Of a stretch of DNA of 48,048 nucleotides, positions 16,546 to 25,505 are shown piece after piece (position 1 is the first letter of the stretch; each line of letters begins with the position of its first letter). The stretch covers positions 1-48,048 of the forward strand of contig NZ_QOIO01000046.1 of NCBI RefSeq assembly GCF_003332305.1. The letters run 5' to 3'. The stretch comes from Microvirga aerophila. GTDB taxonomy: Bacteria; Pseudomonadota; Alphaproteobacteria; Rhizobiales; Beijerinckiaceae. The notes under the pieces are model-generated. The model was not told the origin of the DNA. It did no database searches and worked only from the letters and a program-made list of their open reading frames with translations. Both the position numbers and the translations under genes were made by a program.

Positions 16546-17400
16546 TCACTCCGCCGCTTCCTTGATCTTTTCGCGGAACGGATCGGCCGAATAGACGCCG
16601 AGGATGCGCAATTCCCGGGAGAAGAATTCGAGTTCTTCGAGCGCACGCTTGAGGTTCAGGTCCTCGGGATGACCGTCCACCTCGGCGTAGAACTGGGTCG
16701 CCAGGAACTCGCCTTCGAGCATGTAGCTCTCCAGCTTGGTCATGTTGATGCCATTGGTGGCGAAACCACCCAAGGCCTTGTAGAGGGCAGCCGGCAGGTT
16801 GCGGACCCGGAACACGAAGCTGGTGACCGTGGGTACCCGCCCTGCGGGAGCCCATTGCGGCGCCTTGGACAGGATGACGAAGCGGGTGGTGTTATGCGCC
16901 TCGTCCTCAACGTCCTCGGCCAGGATCTTCAAGCCATAAATGCCGGCCGCCATCCGGGGCGAAAGGGACGCTCGGGTCGGGTCCTTCCACTCGGCCACCT
17001 CGCGAGCCGAGCCTGCGGTATCGCCTGCCACATGGGCCTTGAGCCCCAGCTTGCGGATGATCTTCCGGCATTGGCCCAGGGCATGAACGTGGCTGTACAC
17101 GTCCTTGATCGTGCCGAGATCGGCCCCCGGAACGCCCATGAGCTGGAAGTGGATGGGCAGGAAGTGCTCGCCGATGATGTGCAGGCCGGAGGTGGGCAGC
17201 AGGTGGTGGATGTCCGCCACGCGCCCTGCGATCGAATTCTCGATCGGGATCATGGCAAGCCCGGCCTGCCCTTCGGACACGGCTGCAAAGGCGTCCTCGA
17301 AGGTTGGACAGGGTAGCACCTGCCAGTCGGGACGGGCCTGCTCGCAGGCGGTGTGGGAGTTGGCTCCCGGCTCACCCTGAAACGAAATGAGTTTCTTCAT
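16546..17400 (-). CDS. pheA: Prephenate dehydratase
   Basis: This 284-residue monofunctional enzyme turns prephenate into phenylpyruvate in phenylalanine synthesis. The two-lobed catalytic domain (about 1-185) includes FQGEPGANSH, MIPIENSIAGRV and the HNTTRFVIL motif with the catalytic Thr-Arg-Phe. The C-terminal ACT domain (about 195-275) includes LYKALGGFATNGINMTKLESY, the phenylalanine-sensing region, so feedback inhibition is likely. No chorismate mutase domain is fused. Its ATG overlaps the kdsB stop as ATGA. Confidence 0.96.
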   Translation of the reverse strand: MKKLISFQGEPGANSHTACEQARPDWQVLPCPTFEDAFAAVSEGQAGLAMIPIENSIAGRVADIHHLLPTSGLHIIGEHFLPIHFQLMGVPGADLGTIKDVYSHVHALGQCRKIIRKLGLKAHVAGDTAGSAREVAEWKDPTRASLSPRMAAGIYGLKILAEDVEDEAHNTTRFVILSKAPQWAPAGRVPTVTSFVFRVRNLPAALYKALGGFATNGINMTKLESYMLEGEFLATQFYAEVDGHPEDLNLKRALEELEFFSRELRILGVYSADPFREKIKEAAE

Positions 17401-18140
17401 GGCTTCCTCCGGGCCGCGAGGACCTCGCGCGCCCTTTCCAGATCGTCGGGGGTATCGACCCCTAGCGGCACGTCGTCAACGACCACCGCGTCGATGCGCA
17501 TGCCGGCTTCGAGCGCGCGCAATTGCTCCAGCCTCTCGCGCATCTCCAGCGGAGCCGGCGGCAGGCTGACGAAACGCTGCAGGGCCTTGCGCCGGTACGC
17601 GTAGAGCCCGATGTGATGGTACAACGGCCCGTCGCCATAAGGGGCGGTCACCCTCGTGAAGTAGAGCGCGCGGAAACGGCCGGGGGAAATCTCGCTCCCC
17701 ACCATCTTCACCACGTTGGGATTGGTTTTCTCCTCGTCCCGCTCGATGACTGCCACGAGGGTCGCGAGATCGACCGCAGCGTCCGAGAGCGGCGCGATGG
17801 AAGCCGCGATGGCCCTCGGGTCAATGGTCGGGAGATCGCCCTGAACATTCACCACGACATCGTGCCGTCCCTCGGGATCGAGCTTTTCCACAGCCTCGAA
17901 GATGCGGTCCGACCCTGACACGTGATCAGACCGGGTCAGCACGGCTTTTCCGCCCGCCAAGGCAACGGCCTCTGCGATCTCAGGGGCGTCCGTCGCAACG
18001 GCCACGGGGCCGATTCCCGCTTCGACGGCGCGGCGCCAGACATGAACGATCATGGGCTCGCTTCCGATGAGGGCCAGAGGCTTGTTCGGCAAACGGGTCG
18101 CGGAGAGGCGAGCGGGAATGAGGACGAGAGGATCGGACAT
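17397..18140 (-). CDS. kdsB: 3-deoxy-manno-octulosonate cytidylyltransferase
   Basis: This 247-residue enzyme activates KDO with CTP for lipopolysaccharide core synthesis. Family motifs are IPARLSATRLPNKPLALIG near the start (nucleotide loop), VATDAPEIA, NVQGDLPTID with the metal-binding Asp, and HIGLYAYRR. ATG 18140 begins directly before the nucleotide-binding loop, as in characterised KdsB. The frame extends to a TTG at 18176 without a ribosome-binding site. It is coupled to pheA by a 4-base overlap. The 294 bases up to cycM form a divergent promoter region with no other gene. Confidence 0.95.
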   Translation of the reverse strand: MSDPLVLIPARLSATRLPNKPLALIGSEPMIVHVWRRAVEAGIGPVAVATDAPEIAEAVALAGGKAVLTRSDHVSGSDRIFEAVEKLDPEGRHDVVVNVQGDLPTIDPRAIAASIAPLSDAAVDLATLVAVIERDEEKTNPNVVKMVGSEISPGRFRALYFTRVTAPYGDGPLYHHIGLYAYRRKALQRFVSLPPAPLEMRERLEQLRALEAGMRIDAVVVDDVPLGVDTPDDLERAREVLAARRKP

Positions 18141-18434
18141 GGAGGACGCCAGATGGAAGCTGCGCGTCCTTATCAAGGCAGGAGGTGTTTGTCATGGGTA
18201 CGGTCCCGCCTCTCTTCGGCGGTGCGGCAAAGGCGACGCAGGGGTGGTCTTGCAGAATTCCGACGCTAGACAAGGCTCTGCGACCACGAGAGCGGCGAAA
18301 ACCCCTGAGGACCCCATTGTCAAAACCCCATCTCTACGGCTAAGCAACGCCCACGATCGCGGGCACCCGCCCGCACCCGACCCATCCGTTGCGCTGGTTC
18401 CGCCGGTTTTAAGAAGGCGAGGAGAGCCTAATTC

Positions 18435-18974
18435 ATGAATATCGAGACCAATAAGATCGCAGGCGCCGTGTTCGGCTCGCTTCTCTTCGTGGTCGGCGTC
18501 AACGTCATCGCCGGCGGTGTGTTTGCTCCGCACAAGCCCGAAGTTCCGGGCTACGATCTTCCGGCTCCCGAAGAAGCCGCCGGCGGCGCTGCCGCGGCCG
18601 CAGCTCCGGCGGAGCCGCTTCCCGTCCTCCTGGCCAAGGCGGACCCGGCCAAGGGTCAGGCGTCGGCAAAGAAGTGCGCCTCCTGCCACACCTTCGAGAA
18701 TGGCGGCGCCAACAAGGTCGGCCCGAACCTCTACGGCGTGGTCGGCCGTCCGGTCGCATCCCATGCGGGGTTCAACTACTCGGCGGCTCTGAAGGGCAAG
18801 GGCGGCGAGTGGTCGTACGAGGCGCTCAACGACTTCGTCCACAACCCCAAGGGCGCGGTCCCCGGCACCATCATGGCCTTCGCAGGCGTTGCCCAGGCCC
18901 AGGAGCGCGCCGATCTGCTCGTTTACCTGCGCACCCTGTCGGACAACCCGGCGCCGCTTCCGGCCGCCCAGTAA
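18435..18974 (+). CDS. cycM: Membrane-anchored cytochrome c (CycM type)
   Basis: This 179-residue protein has an uncleaved N-terminal anchor (about residues 8-30, IAGAVFGSLLFVVGVNVIAGG) and an Ala/Pro linker (44-65). A class I cytochrome c domain follows, with heme motif CASCH (81-85), HTFENGGANKVGPNLYGVVGR, and the axial Met in PGTIMAF. CycM-type proteins carry electrons from the bc1 complex to the aa3 oxidase on the periplasmic face. AGGAGA lies 9 nt before the ATG. The upstream region shows no clear -35/-10 pair. Confidence 0.93.
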   Translation: MNIETNKIAGAVFGSLLFVVGVNVIAGGVFAPHKPEVPGYDLPAPEEAAGGAAAAAAPAEPLPVLLAKADPAKGQASAKKCASCHTFENGGANKVGPNLYGVVGRPVASHAGFNYSAALKGKGGEWSYEALNDFVHNPKGAVPGTIMAFAGVAQAQERADLLVYLRTLSDNPAPLPAAQ

Positions 18975-19000
18975 AGTCTGCGGATATTCTCAAGCTTTCG

Positions 19001-19029
19001 AAGCCGGGCCTGGAGCCCGGCTTTTCTTT
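19001..19029 (+). terminator. Rho-independent terminator after cycM
   Basis: AAGCCGGGC (19001-19009) pairs perfectly with GCCCGGCTT (19015-19023) around CTGGA, and TTCTTTT follows. It lies 27 bases after the cycM stop and separates it from the peptide transporter operon. Confidence 0.88.
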
Positions 19030-19111
19030 TGGGCGCCGTCCCTTGCGTTCGCCCCGTTCCGGACAAAAATGTAACTGACTGAAAGACGCCTCGCCCCTCA
19101 GGAGACGCCTT

Positions 19112-20956
19112 GTGATCCGTTTACTTCTGCCAAGCCTGCTGGCCGCTTGTCTGGCCTTCTCCCCGCTTGCGGCCCAGGAGGCACAATGGCGCCACGGCGC
19201 GGCGCTGCTGGACCAACCGAAATATCCCGCGGATTTCAAACGTTTCGAGTATGTGAACCCTGATGCCCCCAAGGGCGGCATGGTGCGCCTCGGCGCACAG
19301 GGAACCTTCGACAGCTTCAACATCGTGGTGGCCGGCGTGAAAGGGTCGCCCGAACAGGGCCTGGGCCTCATTTACGAGACCCTGACCACCTCCTCGCTCG
19401 ACGAGCCTAGCGCCTCCTACGGCCTCCTGGCCGAGGCTTTCGCGCACCCGGACGACTACTCCTCGGTCAGCTTCCGCCTTCGCCCCGAGGCGCGCTGGCA
19501 CGACGGAAAGCCCGTGACGGTCGACGACGTCATCTTCTCGTTCGAGACCCTGAAAGCCAACAGCCCCACCTATGCGTTCTATTACGGCAACGTGACCAAG
19601 GCCGAAAGGATGGGTGAACGTGAGGTCAAATTCACCTTCGACCAGAAGGGCAACCGGGAGCTGCCGCAGATCATGGGCCAGCTTCTCATCCTGCCCAAGC
19701 ACTGGTGGGAGGGCACCGCCCCGGACGGCCGCAAGCGCGACGTGACCCAGACCACCCTCGAGCCGCCGCTGGGTTCCGGACCCTATCGGCTCAAGAGTTT
19801 CGAGCCGGGACGCACGGCCACTTATGAGCGCGTGAAGGACTACTGGGGTGAGACCCTCAACGTGAATGTCGGGACCAACAATTTCGACGAGATCCGCTAC
19901 GAATATTACCGGGACGCGACGGTTCTGCTGGAAGCCTTCAAGGGAGACCGGATCGACTTTCGCAGCGAGAACAGCGCCCGCAACTGGGCGACGGGCTACA
20001 ATTTTCCGGCCCAACAGGAAGGACGCGTGATCCTGGAGGAATTCCCCTTGCGGGCCTCCGGCGTCATGCAGGCCTTCGTGCTCAACCTGCGCCGCGACAA
20101 GTTCAAGGATTCGCGGGTGCGCCGGGCATTCAACCTCGCGTTTCCATATGAGGAAATCAACAAGACCATCTTCTCCGGCCAATACGAGCGCGTATCGAGC
20201 TACTTCCACGGATTGGAAATCGCCTCGTCCGGCCTCCCCGACGGCCAGGAGCTGGCCATTCTGGAGAGCGTTCGCGACAAGGTGCCGGCGCAGGTCTTCA
20301 CGACCGCCTATGCCAATCCGGTGAGCGACAGTCCGGAGGCTGTGCGCAACAACCTGCGCGAAGCCGACAAGCTCCTGCGCGAAGCCGGCTGGGAGCTGAA
20401 GGACCGTCGACGGGTCAACGCCAAGGGCGAGACCCTCACGGTCGAACTTCTGGCCGCCTCTCCCAATGACGAGCGGGTGTTCCTTCCCTACAAGGCTTCC
20501 CTCGATCGTCTCGGCATCGTCACCTCCGTGCGCACGGTGGACGACGTACAATACGTCAACCGGACCCGCTCCTTCGATTTCGACATCGTCTCCAATGTGT
20601 GGGGCCAGTCCCTGTCGCCGGGCAACGAGCAGCGCGAGTTCTGGGGCTCTCAGGCCGCGCAACGGGAAGGGTCCCGCAACCTCGCGGGCATTGCCGATCC
20701 GGGCATCGACGCCTTGATCGACCGGGTCATCTTCGCCAAGGACCGCGCTGAGCTCGTGGCTGCCACGAAGGCCCTCGACCGGGTTCTGCTCGCGCACGAA
20801 TACATGGTTCCGCAATGGACCTACCTGAAGCAGAGGACAGCCCGGTGGGACCGCTTCGGTCGCCCCGAGACTCCTCCCCGTTATGGCGCATCCGGCTTCC
20901 CCACCGTCTGGTGGTATGATGAGGCCAAGGCTGCAAAGACTGGAGCACCGCGATGA
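19112..20956 (+). CDS. yejA: YejA-like periplasmic peptide-binding protein (first copy)
   Basis: This 614-residue extracellular solute-binding protein (SBP family 5) starts at GTG 19112, with AGGAG 7 nt upstream. A Sec signal of about 21 residues (LLLPSLLAACLAFSPLAAQ) precedes the mature protein. Family blocks include YVNPDAPKGGMVRLGAQGTFDSFN, LIYETLTTSSLDEPS, RPEARWHDGKPVTVDDVIFSF, and EPPLGSGPYRLKSFEPGR. E. coli YejA binds oligopeptides and microcin C for the YejBEF transporter. It is followed, with an ATGA overlap, by a second paralogue of nearly the same length. Confidence 0.93.
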   Translation: MIRLLLPSLLAACLAFSPLAAQEAQWRHGAALLDQPKYPADFKRFEYVNPDAPKGGMVRLGAQGTFDSFNIVVAGVKGSPEQGLGLIYETLTTSSLDEPSASYGLLAEAFAHPDDYSSVSFRLRPEARWHDGKPVTVDDVIFSFETLKANSPTYAFYYGNVTKAERMGEREVKFTFDQKGNRELPQIMGQLLILPKHWWEGTAPDGRKRDVTQTTLEPPLGSGPYRLKSFEPGRTATYERVKDYWGETLNVNVGTNNFDEIRYEYYRDATVLLEAFKGDRIDFRSENSARNWATGYNFPAQQEGRVILEEFPLRASGVMQAFVLNLRRDKFKDSRVRRAFNLAFPYEEINKTIFSGQYERVSSYFHGLEIASSGLPDGQELAILESVRDKVPAQVFTTAYANPVSDSPEAVRNNLREADKLLREAGWELKDRRRVNAKGETLTVELLAASPNDERVFLPYKASLDRLGIVTSVRTVDDVQYVNRTRSFDFDIVSNVWGQSLSPGNEQREFWGSQAAQREGSRNLAGIADPGIDALIDRVIFAKDRAELVAATKALDRVLLAHEYMVPQWTYLKQRTARWDRFGRPETPPRYGASGFPTVWWYDEAKAAKTGAPR

Positions 20957-22818
20957 CGCATTCGACCCGTCGGGAGATTCTCAAAGGCGGCGTCGCCATT
21001 GCGACGTTTCCCGTCTTGTCGCGCATGGGGCTGGCCCAGGAGGGTCGGGAAACCGAGACCCATGGGCTATCAAGCTTCGGCGACCTGAAGTACGGACCGG
21101 ACTTCAAGCATTTCGCTTACGTGAATCCGTCTGCGCCAAAAGGCGGAACGCTCGCGATCCAGATCAAGCAGGCGACCGGCAACCAGAACTTCGACACCTT
21201 CAATACGCTCAATATTTTCGTCCTGAGAGGCGACGGCGCCGCCGGCATGGGCAGCACCTTCGACAGCCTGATGGCGGGCTCGGGGGACGAACCCGATGCG
21301 CTCTATGGACTTGTCGCCAAGAGCATCCGGATTTCCGACGACAGACTGACTTATCGTTTCATCCTGCGGCCGGAAGCGCGTTTTCACGACGGCTCCAAGC
21401 TAACCGCCAAGGATGCGGCGTTCTCCCTGAACATCCTCAAGGAAAAGGGCCACCCGGTCTTTCGCTCCATCCTGACACAACTGGTCTCGGCGGAGGCCGA
21501 GGCTGAGGACATCTTACGCGTTCAGCTGTCGCCGCAGCGCAGCCGCGACCTGCACCTGACCGTCGCCGGAATGCCGATTTTCTCGGAGCGCTACTGGCAG
21601 GGCCGCGACTTCGAGGCCTCCACCCTCGAAGCACCCCTTGGATCGGGGCCCTACCGCCTCGGCAGGTTCGAGCAGGGCCGCTTCATCGAGTTCGAGCGCG
21701 TTCCGGATTACTGGGCCAAAGATCTGCCGGTGAATGTGGGCCAGAACAATTTCGACCGCATCCGCTGGGAATACTTCCGCGACCGCACCGTCGCCTTCGA
21801 GGCCTTCAAGAACGGCACCCTCAATTTCCAGGAAGAATACACCTCGCGCCTCTGGTCGACGGGATACGATTTCCCGGCCGTTCATGAGGGACGCGTCAAG
21901 CGGGAGGAGATCCCGGACAATGCGCCCTCGCCGATTCAGGGCTGGTATTTCAATACCAGGCGCGAAGCCTTCAAGGATCCGCGCATCCGTGAAGCCATTG
22001 GCCTTGCGTTCGATTTCGAGTGGACGAACGCCAACATCATGTTCGGCGCTTATGAGCGCGTGACATCCTATTTCGAGAACTCGGACATGAAGGCGACGGG
22101 CTCGCCCTCGCCCGAGGAGATCAAGCTCCTCGAACCCTTCCGCGACAAGCTTCCGAAAACTGTCTTCGGCGAGCCCTATGTACCGCCTGTCTCAGATGGT
22201 TCCGGCCAGGACCGGCGTCTTCTGCGGCGGGCGGATGAGCTCCTGCGCGAGGCGGGCTGCAAACGCGACGGCGGCGTCCTCAAGCTGCCGAACGGGCAGC
22301 CTTTCACCATCGAGTTTCTCGACTTCCAATCGGCCCTGCAGCCCCATACCCAGCCCTTCCAGGCCAACCTGAAGCGCCTCGGCATCGAAGCGCGCTCCCG
22401 CATCGTGGATGCAGCGCAGTATCAGCGCCGGATGGACGACTATGATTTCGACATGGCGAGCCGAGCTCTGGGCGGATCGAGCACGCCCGGCGACAGCTTG
22501 CGCATCGTCTATGGATCGCAGGCCGCTACGACCCCCGGAAGCCGCAACGTCGCGGGCGTCATGGATCCGGCCGTCGACGCCCTGGTGGAGCGCATTGCCC
22601 AGGCAAAGACCCGCGATGAGCTGACCATTGCCTGCCGGGCCCTCGACCGTGTCCTCCGGGCCGGGCACTATTGGGTGCCCATGTGGTTCAAGGCAACGGA
22701 CTGGCTCGCCTATTGGGACCAGTTCTCCCGGCCGGAAACGAAACCGCGCTTCGGCTCCGGCGCGCCCGGGACCTGGTGGTACGACGCCGAGAAGGCGAAG
22801 CGAATCGGACGAGGGTGA
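20953..22818 (+). CDS. YejA-like periplasmic peptide-binding protein (second copy, Tat-like signal)
   Basis: This 621-residue paralogue has the same domain blocks as its neighbour (YVNPSAPKGGTLAIQ, LRPEARFHDGSKLTAKDAAFS, APLGSGPYRLGRFEQGR). Its N-terminus is MTHSTRREILKGGVAIATFP, with a twin-arginine pair before a hydrophobic stretch, so export may use Tat rather than Sec. The two copies have diverged widely and probably bind different peptides. It overlaps the first copy by 4 bases, and the GTG of the following DUF4260 gene overlaps its stop (GTGA). Confidence 0.92.
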   Translation: MTHSTRREILKGGVAIATFPVLSRMGLAQEGRETETHGLSSFGDLKYGPDFKHFAYVNPSAPKGGTLAIQIKQATGNQNFDTFNTLNIFVLRGDGAAGMGSTFDSLMAGSGDEPDALYGLVAKSIRISDDRLTYRFILRPEARFHDGSKLTAKDAAFSLNILKEKGHPVFRSILTQLVSAEAEAEDILRVQLSPQRSRDLHLTVAGMPIFSERYWQGRDFEASTLEAPLGSGPYRLGRFEQGRFIEFERVPDYWAKDLPVNVGQNNFDRIRWEYFRDRTVAFEAFKNGTLNFQEEYTSRLWSTGYDFPAVHEGRVKREEIPDNAPSPIQGWYFNTRREAFKDPRIREAIGLAFDFEWTNANIMFGAYERVTSYFENSDMKATGSPSPEEIKLLEPFRDKLPKTVFGEPYVPPVSDGSGQDRRLLRRADELLREAGCKRDGGVLKLPNGQPFTIEFLDFQSALQPHTQPFQANLKRLGIEARSRIVDAAQYQRRMDDYDFDMASRALGGSSTPGDSLRIVYGSQAATTPGSRNVAGVMDPAVDALVERIAQAKTRDELTIACRALDRVLRAGHYWVPMWFKATDWLAYWDQFSRPETKPRFGSGAPGTWWYDAEKAKRIGRG

Positions 22819-23225
22819 GTTTGGGGCAGCCGCTTGATCATGCATCCGTCGCGGGCGTGCCCAAAGTGCTGCTGCGCCTGGAAGGCATGGCGCTCCTTGC
22901 CCTGGCGACCGCCGTCTATGGCTTCATGGATCTCTCCTGGTGGCTTTACGTCGCCCTGTTCTTTGCGCCCGACGTGAGCTTTGCCGCCTACGGGGCTGGC
23001 CCCAGGCTCGGGGCTATGGTCTACAATGCACTCCACTCGATGGTTGGGCCCGCTCTCCTGGTTGGGGTCGGTTTTCTCGCCGACAGCCCTATCCTTCTAG
23101 GCGGAGCCGCAATCTGGGCTGCTCATATCGGGTTCGACCGCATGCTGGGGTATGGATTGAAATACGGCACTGGTTTTAACGACACTCATCTCGGCCGCAT
23201 CGGCCGCGCGCAGGCCGGCGCCTGA
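22815..23225 (+). CDS. DUF4260 small membrane protein
   Basis: This 136-residue protein matches the DUF4260 pattern: LLRLEGMALLALATAVYGF, WWLYVALFFAPDVSFAAYGAGPRLGA, YNALHSMVGPALL, and IWAAHIGFDRMLGYGLKY. It has four short hydrophobic helices and conserved His and Asp residues (YNALHS, AHIGFDR) in or near the membrane. Its role is unknown. GTG 22815 overlaps the stop of the second yejA-like gene (GTGA), and its own TGA overlaps the yejB ATG (TGATG). It is therefore translated as part of the peptide importer operon, which is unusual for this family. Confidence 0.85.
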   Translation: MSLGQPLDHASVAGVPKVLLRLEGMALLALATAVYGFMDLSWWLYVALFFAPDVSFAAYGAGPRLGAMVYNALHSMVGPALLVGVGFLADSPILLGGAAIWAAHIGFDRMLGYGLKYGTGFNDTHLGRIGRAQAGA

Positions 23226-24337
23226 TGCTGGCTTATATCGCGCGCCGCGTCCTTCTCATGATCCCGACGCTTCTCGGAATCATGCTGATCTCCTTCGTGA
23301 TCGTACAGTTCGCCCCTGGCGGCCCGGTGGAGCGCATCATCGCGCAGCTGCAGGGGCAGGATTCGGGCGCAACCTCCCGCATCTCAGGCGGGGGCGGCGA
23401 CTTCTCGGGCGGGCAAAACCCCGGCGGAGGTGGCTCCACGGAGGCGTCCTCCTCCCGCTATCGCGGGGCACAAGGACTCGATCCACAGTTCATCAAGCAG
23501 CTCGAAACCCAGTTCGGCTTCGACAAGCCGGCCCATGAGCGCTTCCTCAAGATGCTCTGGGACTACGCGCGCTTCGACTTCGGCAAGAGCTATTTCCGCG
23601 ACATCTCGGTGCTCGAACTCATCAAGGAGAAGCTGCCCGTCTCTGTGTCCCTGGGTCTTTGGATGACGCTTCTGTCCTACGCGATCTCCATTCCGCTCGG
23701 CATCAAGAAGGCCGTGAGAGACGGCTCCTCCTTCGACATCTGGACATCAGCCGTCGTCATCATCGGCTATGCGATTCCGGGATTTTTGTTCGCGATCCTG
23801 CTGATCGTTCTCTTTGCCGGCGGCTCGTTCTGGCAATTCTTCCCTTTGCGCGGACTGACTTCGGAGAACTGGGCGCAGCTGTCTCTTGCGGGCAAGATGC
23901 TCGATTATTTCTGGCACCTCGCCCTGCCCATCACGGCCATGGCGCTTGGCGCGTTTGCGACCTCGACCCTGCTCACGAAGAACTCGTTCCTCGATGAAAT
24001 CCGCAAGCAATACGTGCTGACCGCGCGCATGAAGGGGCTGTCCGAGCGCCAGGTGCTCTACGGCCATGTGTTCCGCAACGCCATGCTGATCGTGATCGCG
24101 GGCTTCCCCGGCGCCTTCATCGGCGCGTTCTTTGCGGGCGCTCTGCTCATCGAGACGATCTTCTCGCTCGATGGCCTGGGCCTTTTGTCCTTCGAGTCGA
24201 TCGTCAACCGCGACTACCCGGTCGTGTTCGCGAACCTCTACATCTTCTCGCTGGTGGGTCTTGCGGTGAACCTCGTGTCGGACCTGACCTATACATGGAT
24301 TGACCCCCGCATCGACTTCGAGACCAGGGAGGCGTGA
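23225..24337 (+). CDS. yejB: Peptide ABC transporter permease YejB
   Basis: This 370-residue inner-membrane permease has an N-terminal helix (MLAYIARRVLLMIPTLLGIM), then a long periplasmic segment that includes a Gly/Ser-rich stretch at about 58-80. The BPD transport core of five helices follows. The coupling loop that meets the ATPase is visible around LDEIRKQYVLTARMKGLSERQV, the EAA motif. The C-terminal ends DLTYTWIDPRIDF, as in DppB/YejB relatives. The gene is tightly packed between the DUF4260 gene and yejE. Confidence 0.94.
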   Translation: MLAYIARRVLLMIPTLLGIMLISFVIVQFAPGGPVERIIAQLQGQDSGATSRISGGGGDFSGGQNPGGGGSTEASSSRYRGAQGLDPQFIKQLETQFGFDKPAHERFLKMLWDYARFDFGKSYFRDISVLELIKEKLPVSVSLGLWMTLLSYAISIPLGIKKAVRDGSSFDIWTSAVVIIGYAIPGFLFAILLIVLFAGGSFWQFFPLRGLTSENWAQLSLAGKMLDYFWHLALPITAMALGAFATSTLLTKNSFLDEIRKQYVLTARMKGLSERQVLYGHVFRNAMLIVIAGFPGAFIGAFFAGALLIETIFSLDGLGLLSFESIVNRDYPVVFANLYIFSLVGLAVNLVSDLTYTWIDPRIDFETREA

Positions 24338-24338
24338 G

Positions 24339-25505
24339 ATGAACGAGAGCGTTCCCATCGCGTCTCCGGCCGCAAACGCACCCGTCGCGCCTCCCCTGCC
24401 GAAGGAAGGCTTCATCCGCCTGTCGCCCCTCAACCGCCGCCGCCTGCAGAACTTCAAGGCGAACCGGCGCGGGTACTGGTCGTTCTGGATCTTTCTCGTG
24501 CTCTTCGTCCTGAGCCTGTTCGCGGAGCTCATCGCCAACGACAAGCCCATCCTGGCCTCCTACAAGGGCGAACTGCTCTATCCTGCCTTCGTGGATTATC
24601 CGGAGGAGAAATTCGGCGGCTTCCTGGCCCAGACCGATTACCGCGATCCAGTCATCAGCAAAGAAATTCAGGAAAACGGTTGGCTGTTTTGGGCGCCGAT
24701 CCGGTATTCCTACAACACGCACAACCTCGATCTTCCAGTGCCGGCTCCCGCGCCGCCCACTTGGATGCTCACGGACGAACAATGCCGCCCCATCGCGGAG
24801 CGCACCGGCGGCACGGGCTGTCGCGATATCGAGTGGAACTGGCTCGGCACGGACGACCAGGGGCGGGACGTGGCGGCGCGCCTCATCTACGGGTTTCGCA
24901 TCTCGGTTCTGTTCGGCCTGATCCTGGCGGGCATTTCATCCGTGATCGGCGTGCTGGCTGGCGCCGTGCAGGGCTATTTCGGGGGCTGGGTCGACCTGCT
25001 GTTCCAGCGCTTCATCGAAATCTGGACGGCGATCCCGGCCCTCTACCTCCTGATCATCATCTCGTCGATCATCACGCCGAGTTTCTTCATTCTGCTCGGC
25101 ATCCTGCTCCTCTTCTCCTGGGTGTCGTTGGTCGGCGTCGTGCGCGCCGAGTTCCTGCGGGCGAGAAACTTCGAATATGTGCGCGCGGCGCGGGCTCTGG
25201 GACTTTCCAACGCCACCATTATGTTCAAGCACCTCATGCCCAACGCCATGGTGGCGACGCTCACATTCCTGCCGTTCATTCTCAACGGCTCGATCACGAC
25301 GCTCACGTCCCTGGACTTTCTCGGCTTCGGCCTTCCGCCCGGCTCCCCGTCGCTCGGCGAGCTGCTTGCTCAAGGGAAAGCGAACCTACAGGCGCCCTGG
25401 CTTGGCCTCGCGGGCTTTTTCGTGATCGCCCTCATGCTGAGCCTGCTCATCTTCATCGGCGAAGCCGTGCGTGACGCGTTCGATCCGAGAAAGGCGTTCC
25501 GGTGA
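24339..25505 (+). CDS. yejE: Peptide ABC transporter permease YejE
   Basis: This 388-residue second permease has a cytoplasmic N-terminus, a first helix near residue 50 (WSFWIFLVLFVLSLFAELIA), and a large periplasmic region (65-175). Five helices follow, with the EAA loop EFLRARNFEYVRAARALGLSN. The block WNWLGTDDQGRDVAARLIYG is typical of DppC/YejE. ATG 24339 with GGGAGG 6 nt upstream is preferred over an upstream Met at 24300. It ends in a GTGA overlap with yejF. Confidence 0.94.
   Translation: MNESVPIASPAANAPVAPPLPKEGFIRLSPLNRRRLQNFKANRRGYWSFWIFLVLFVLSLFAELIANDKPILASYKGELLYPAFVDYPEEKFGGFLAQTDYRDPVISKEIQENGWLFWAPIRYSYNTHNLDLPVPAPAPPTWMLTDEQCRPIAERTGGTGCRDIEWNWLGTDDQGRDVAARLIYGFRISVLFGLILAGISSVIGVLAGAVQGYFGGWVDLLFQRFIEIWTAIPALYLLIIISSIITPSFFILLGILLLFSWVSLVGVVRAEFLRARNFEYVRAARALGLSNATIMFKHLMPNAMVATLTFLPFILNGSITTLTSLDFLGFGLPPGSPSLGELLAQGKANLQAPWLGLAGFFVIALMLSLLIFIGEAVRDAFDPRKAFR

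Noticed and set aside
18177..18434. Possible small gene or promoter boxes between kdsB and cycM
   Set aside because: Only shadow frames are present and the best -35/-10 candidates have poor -10 sequences or wrong spacing.
19121..20815. Minus-strand frame of 564 codons opposite the first yejA-like gene
   Set aside because: No family motif and it fully mirrors a gene with a signal peptide and conserved blocks.
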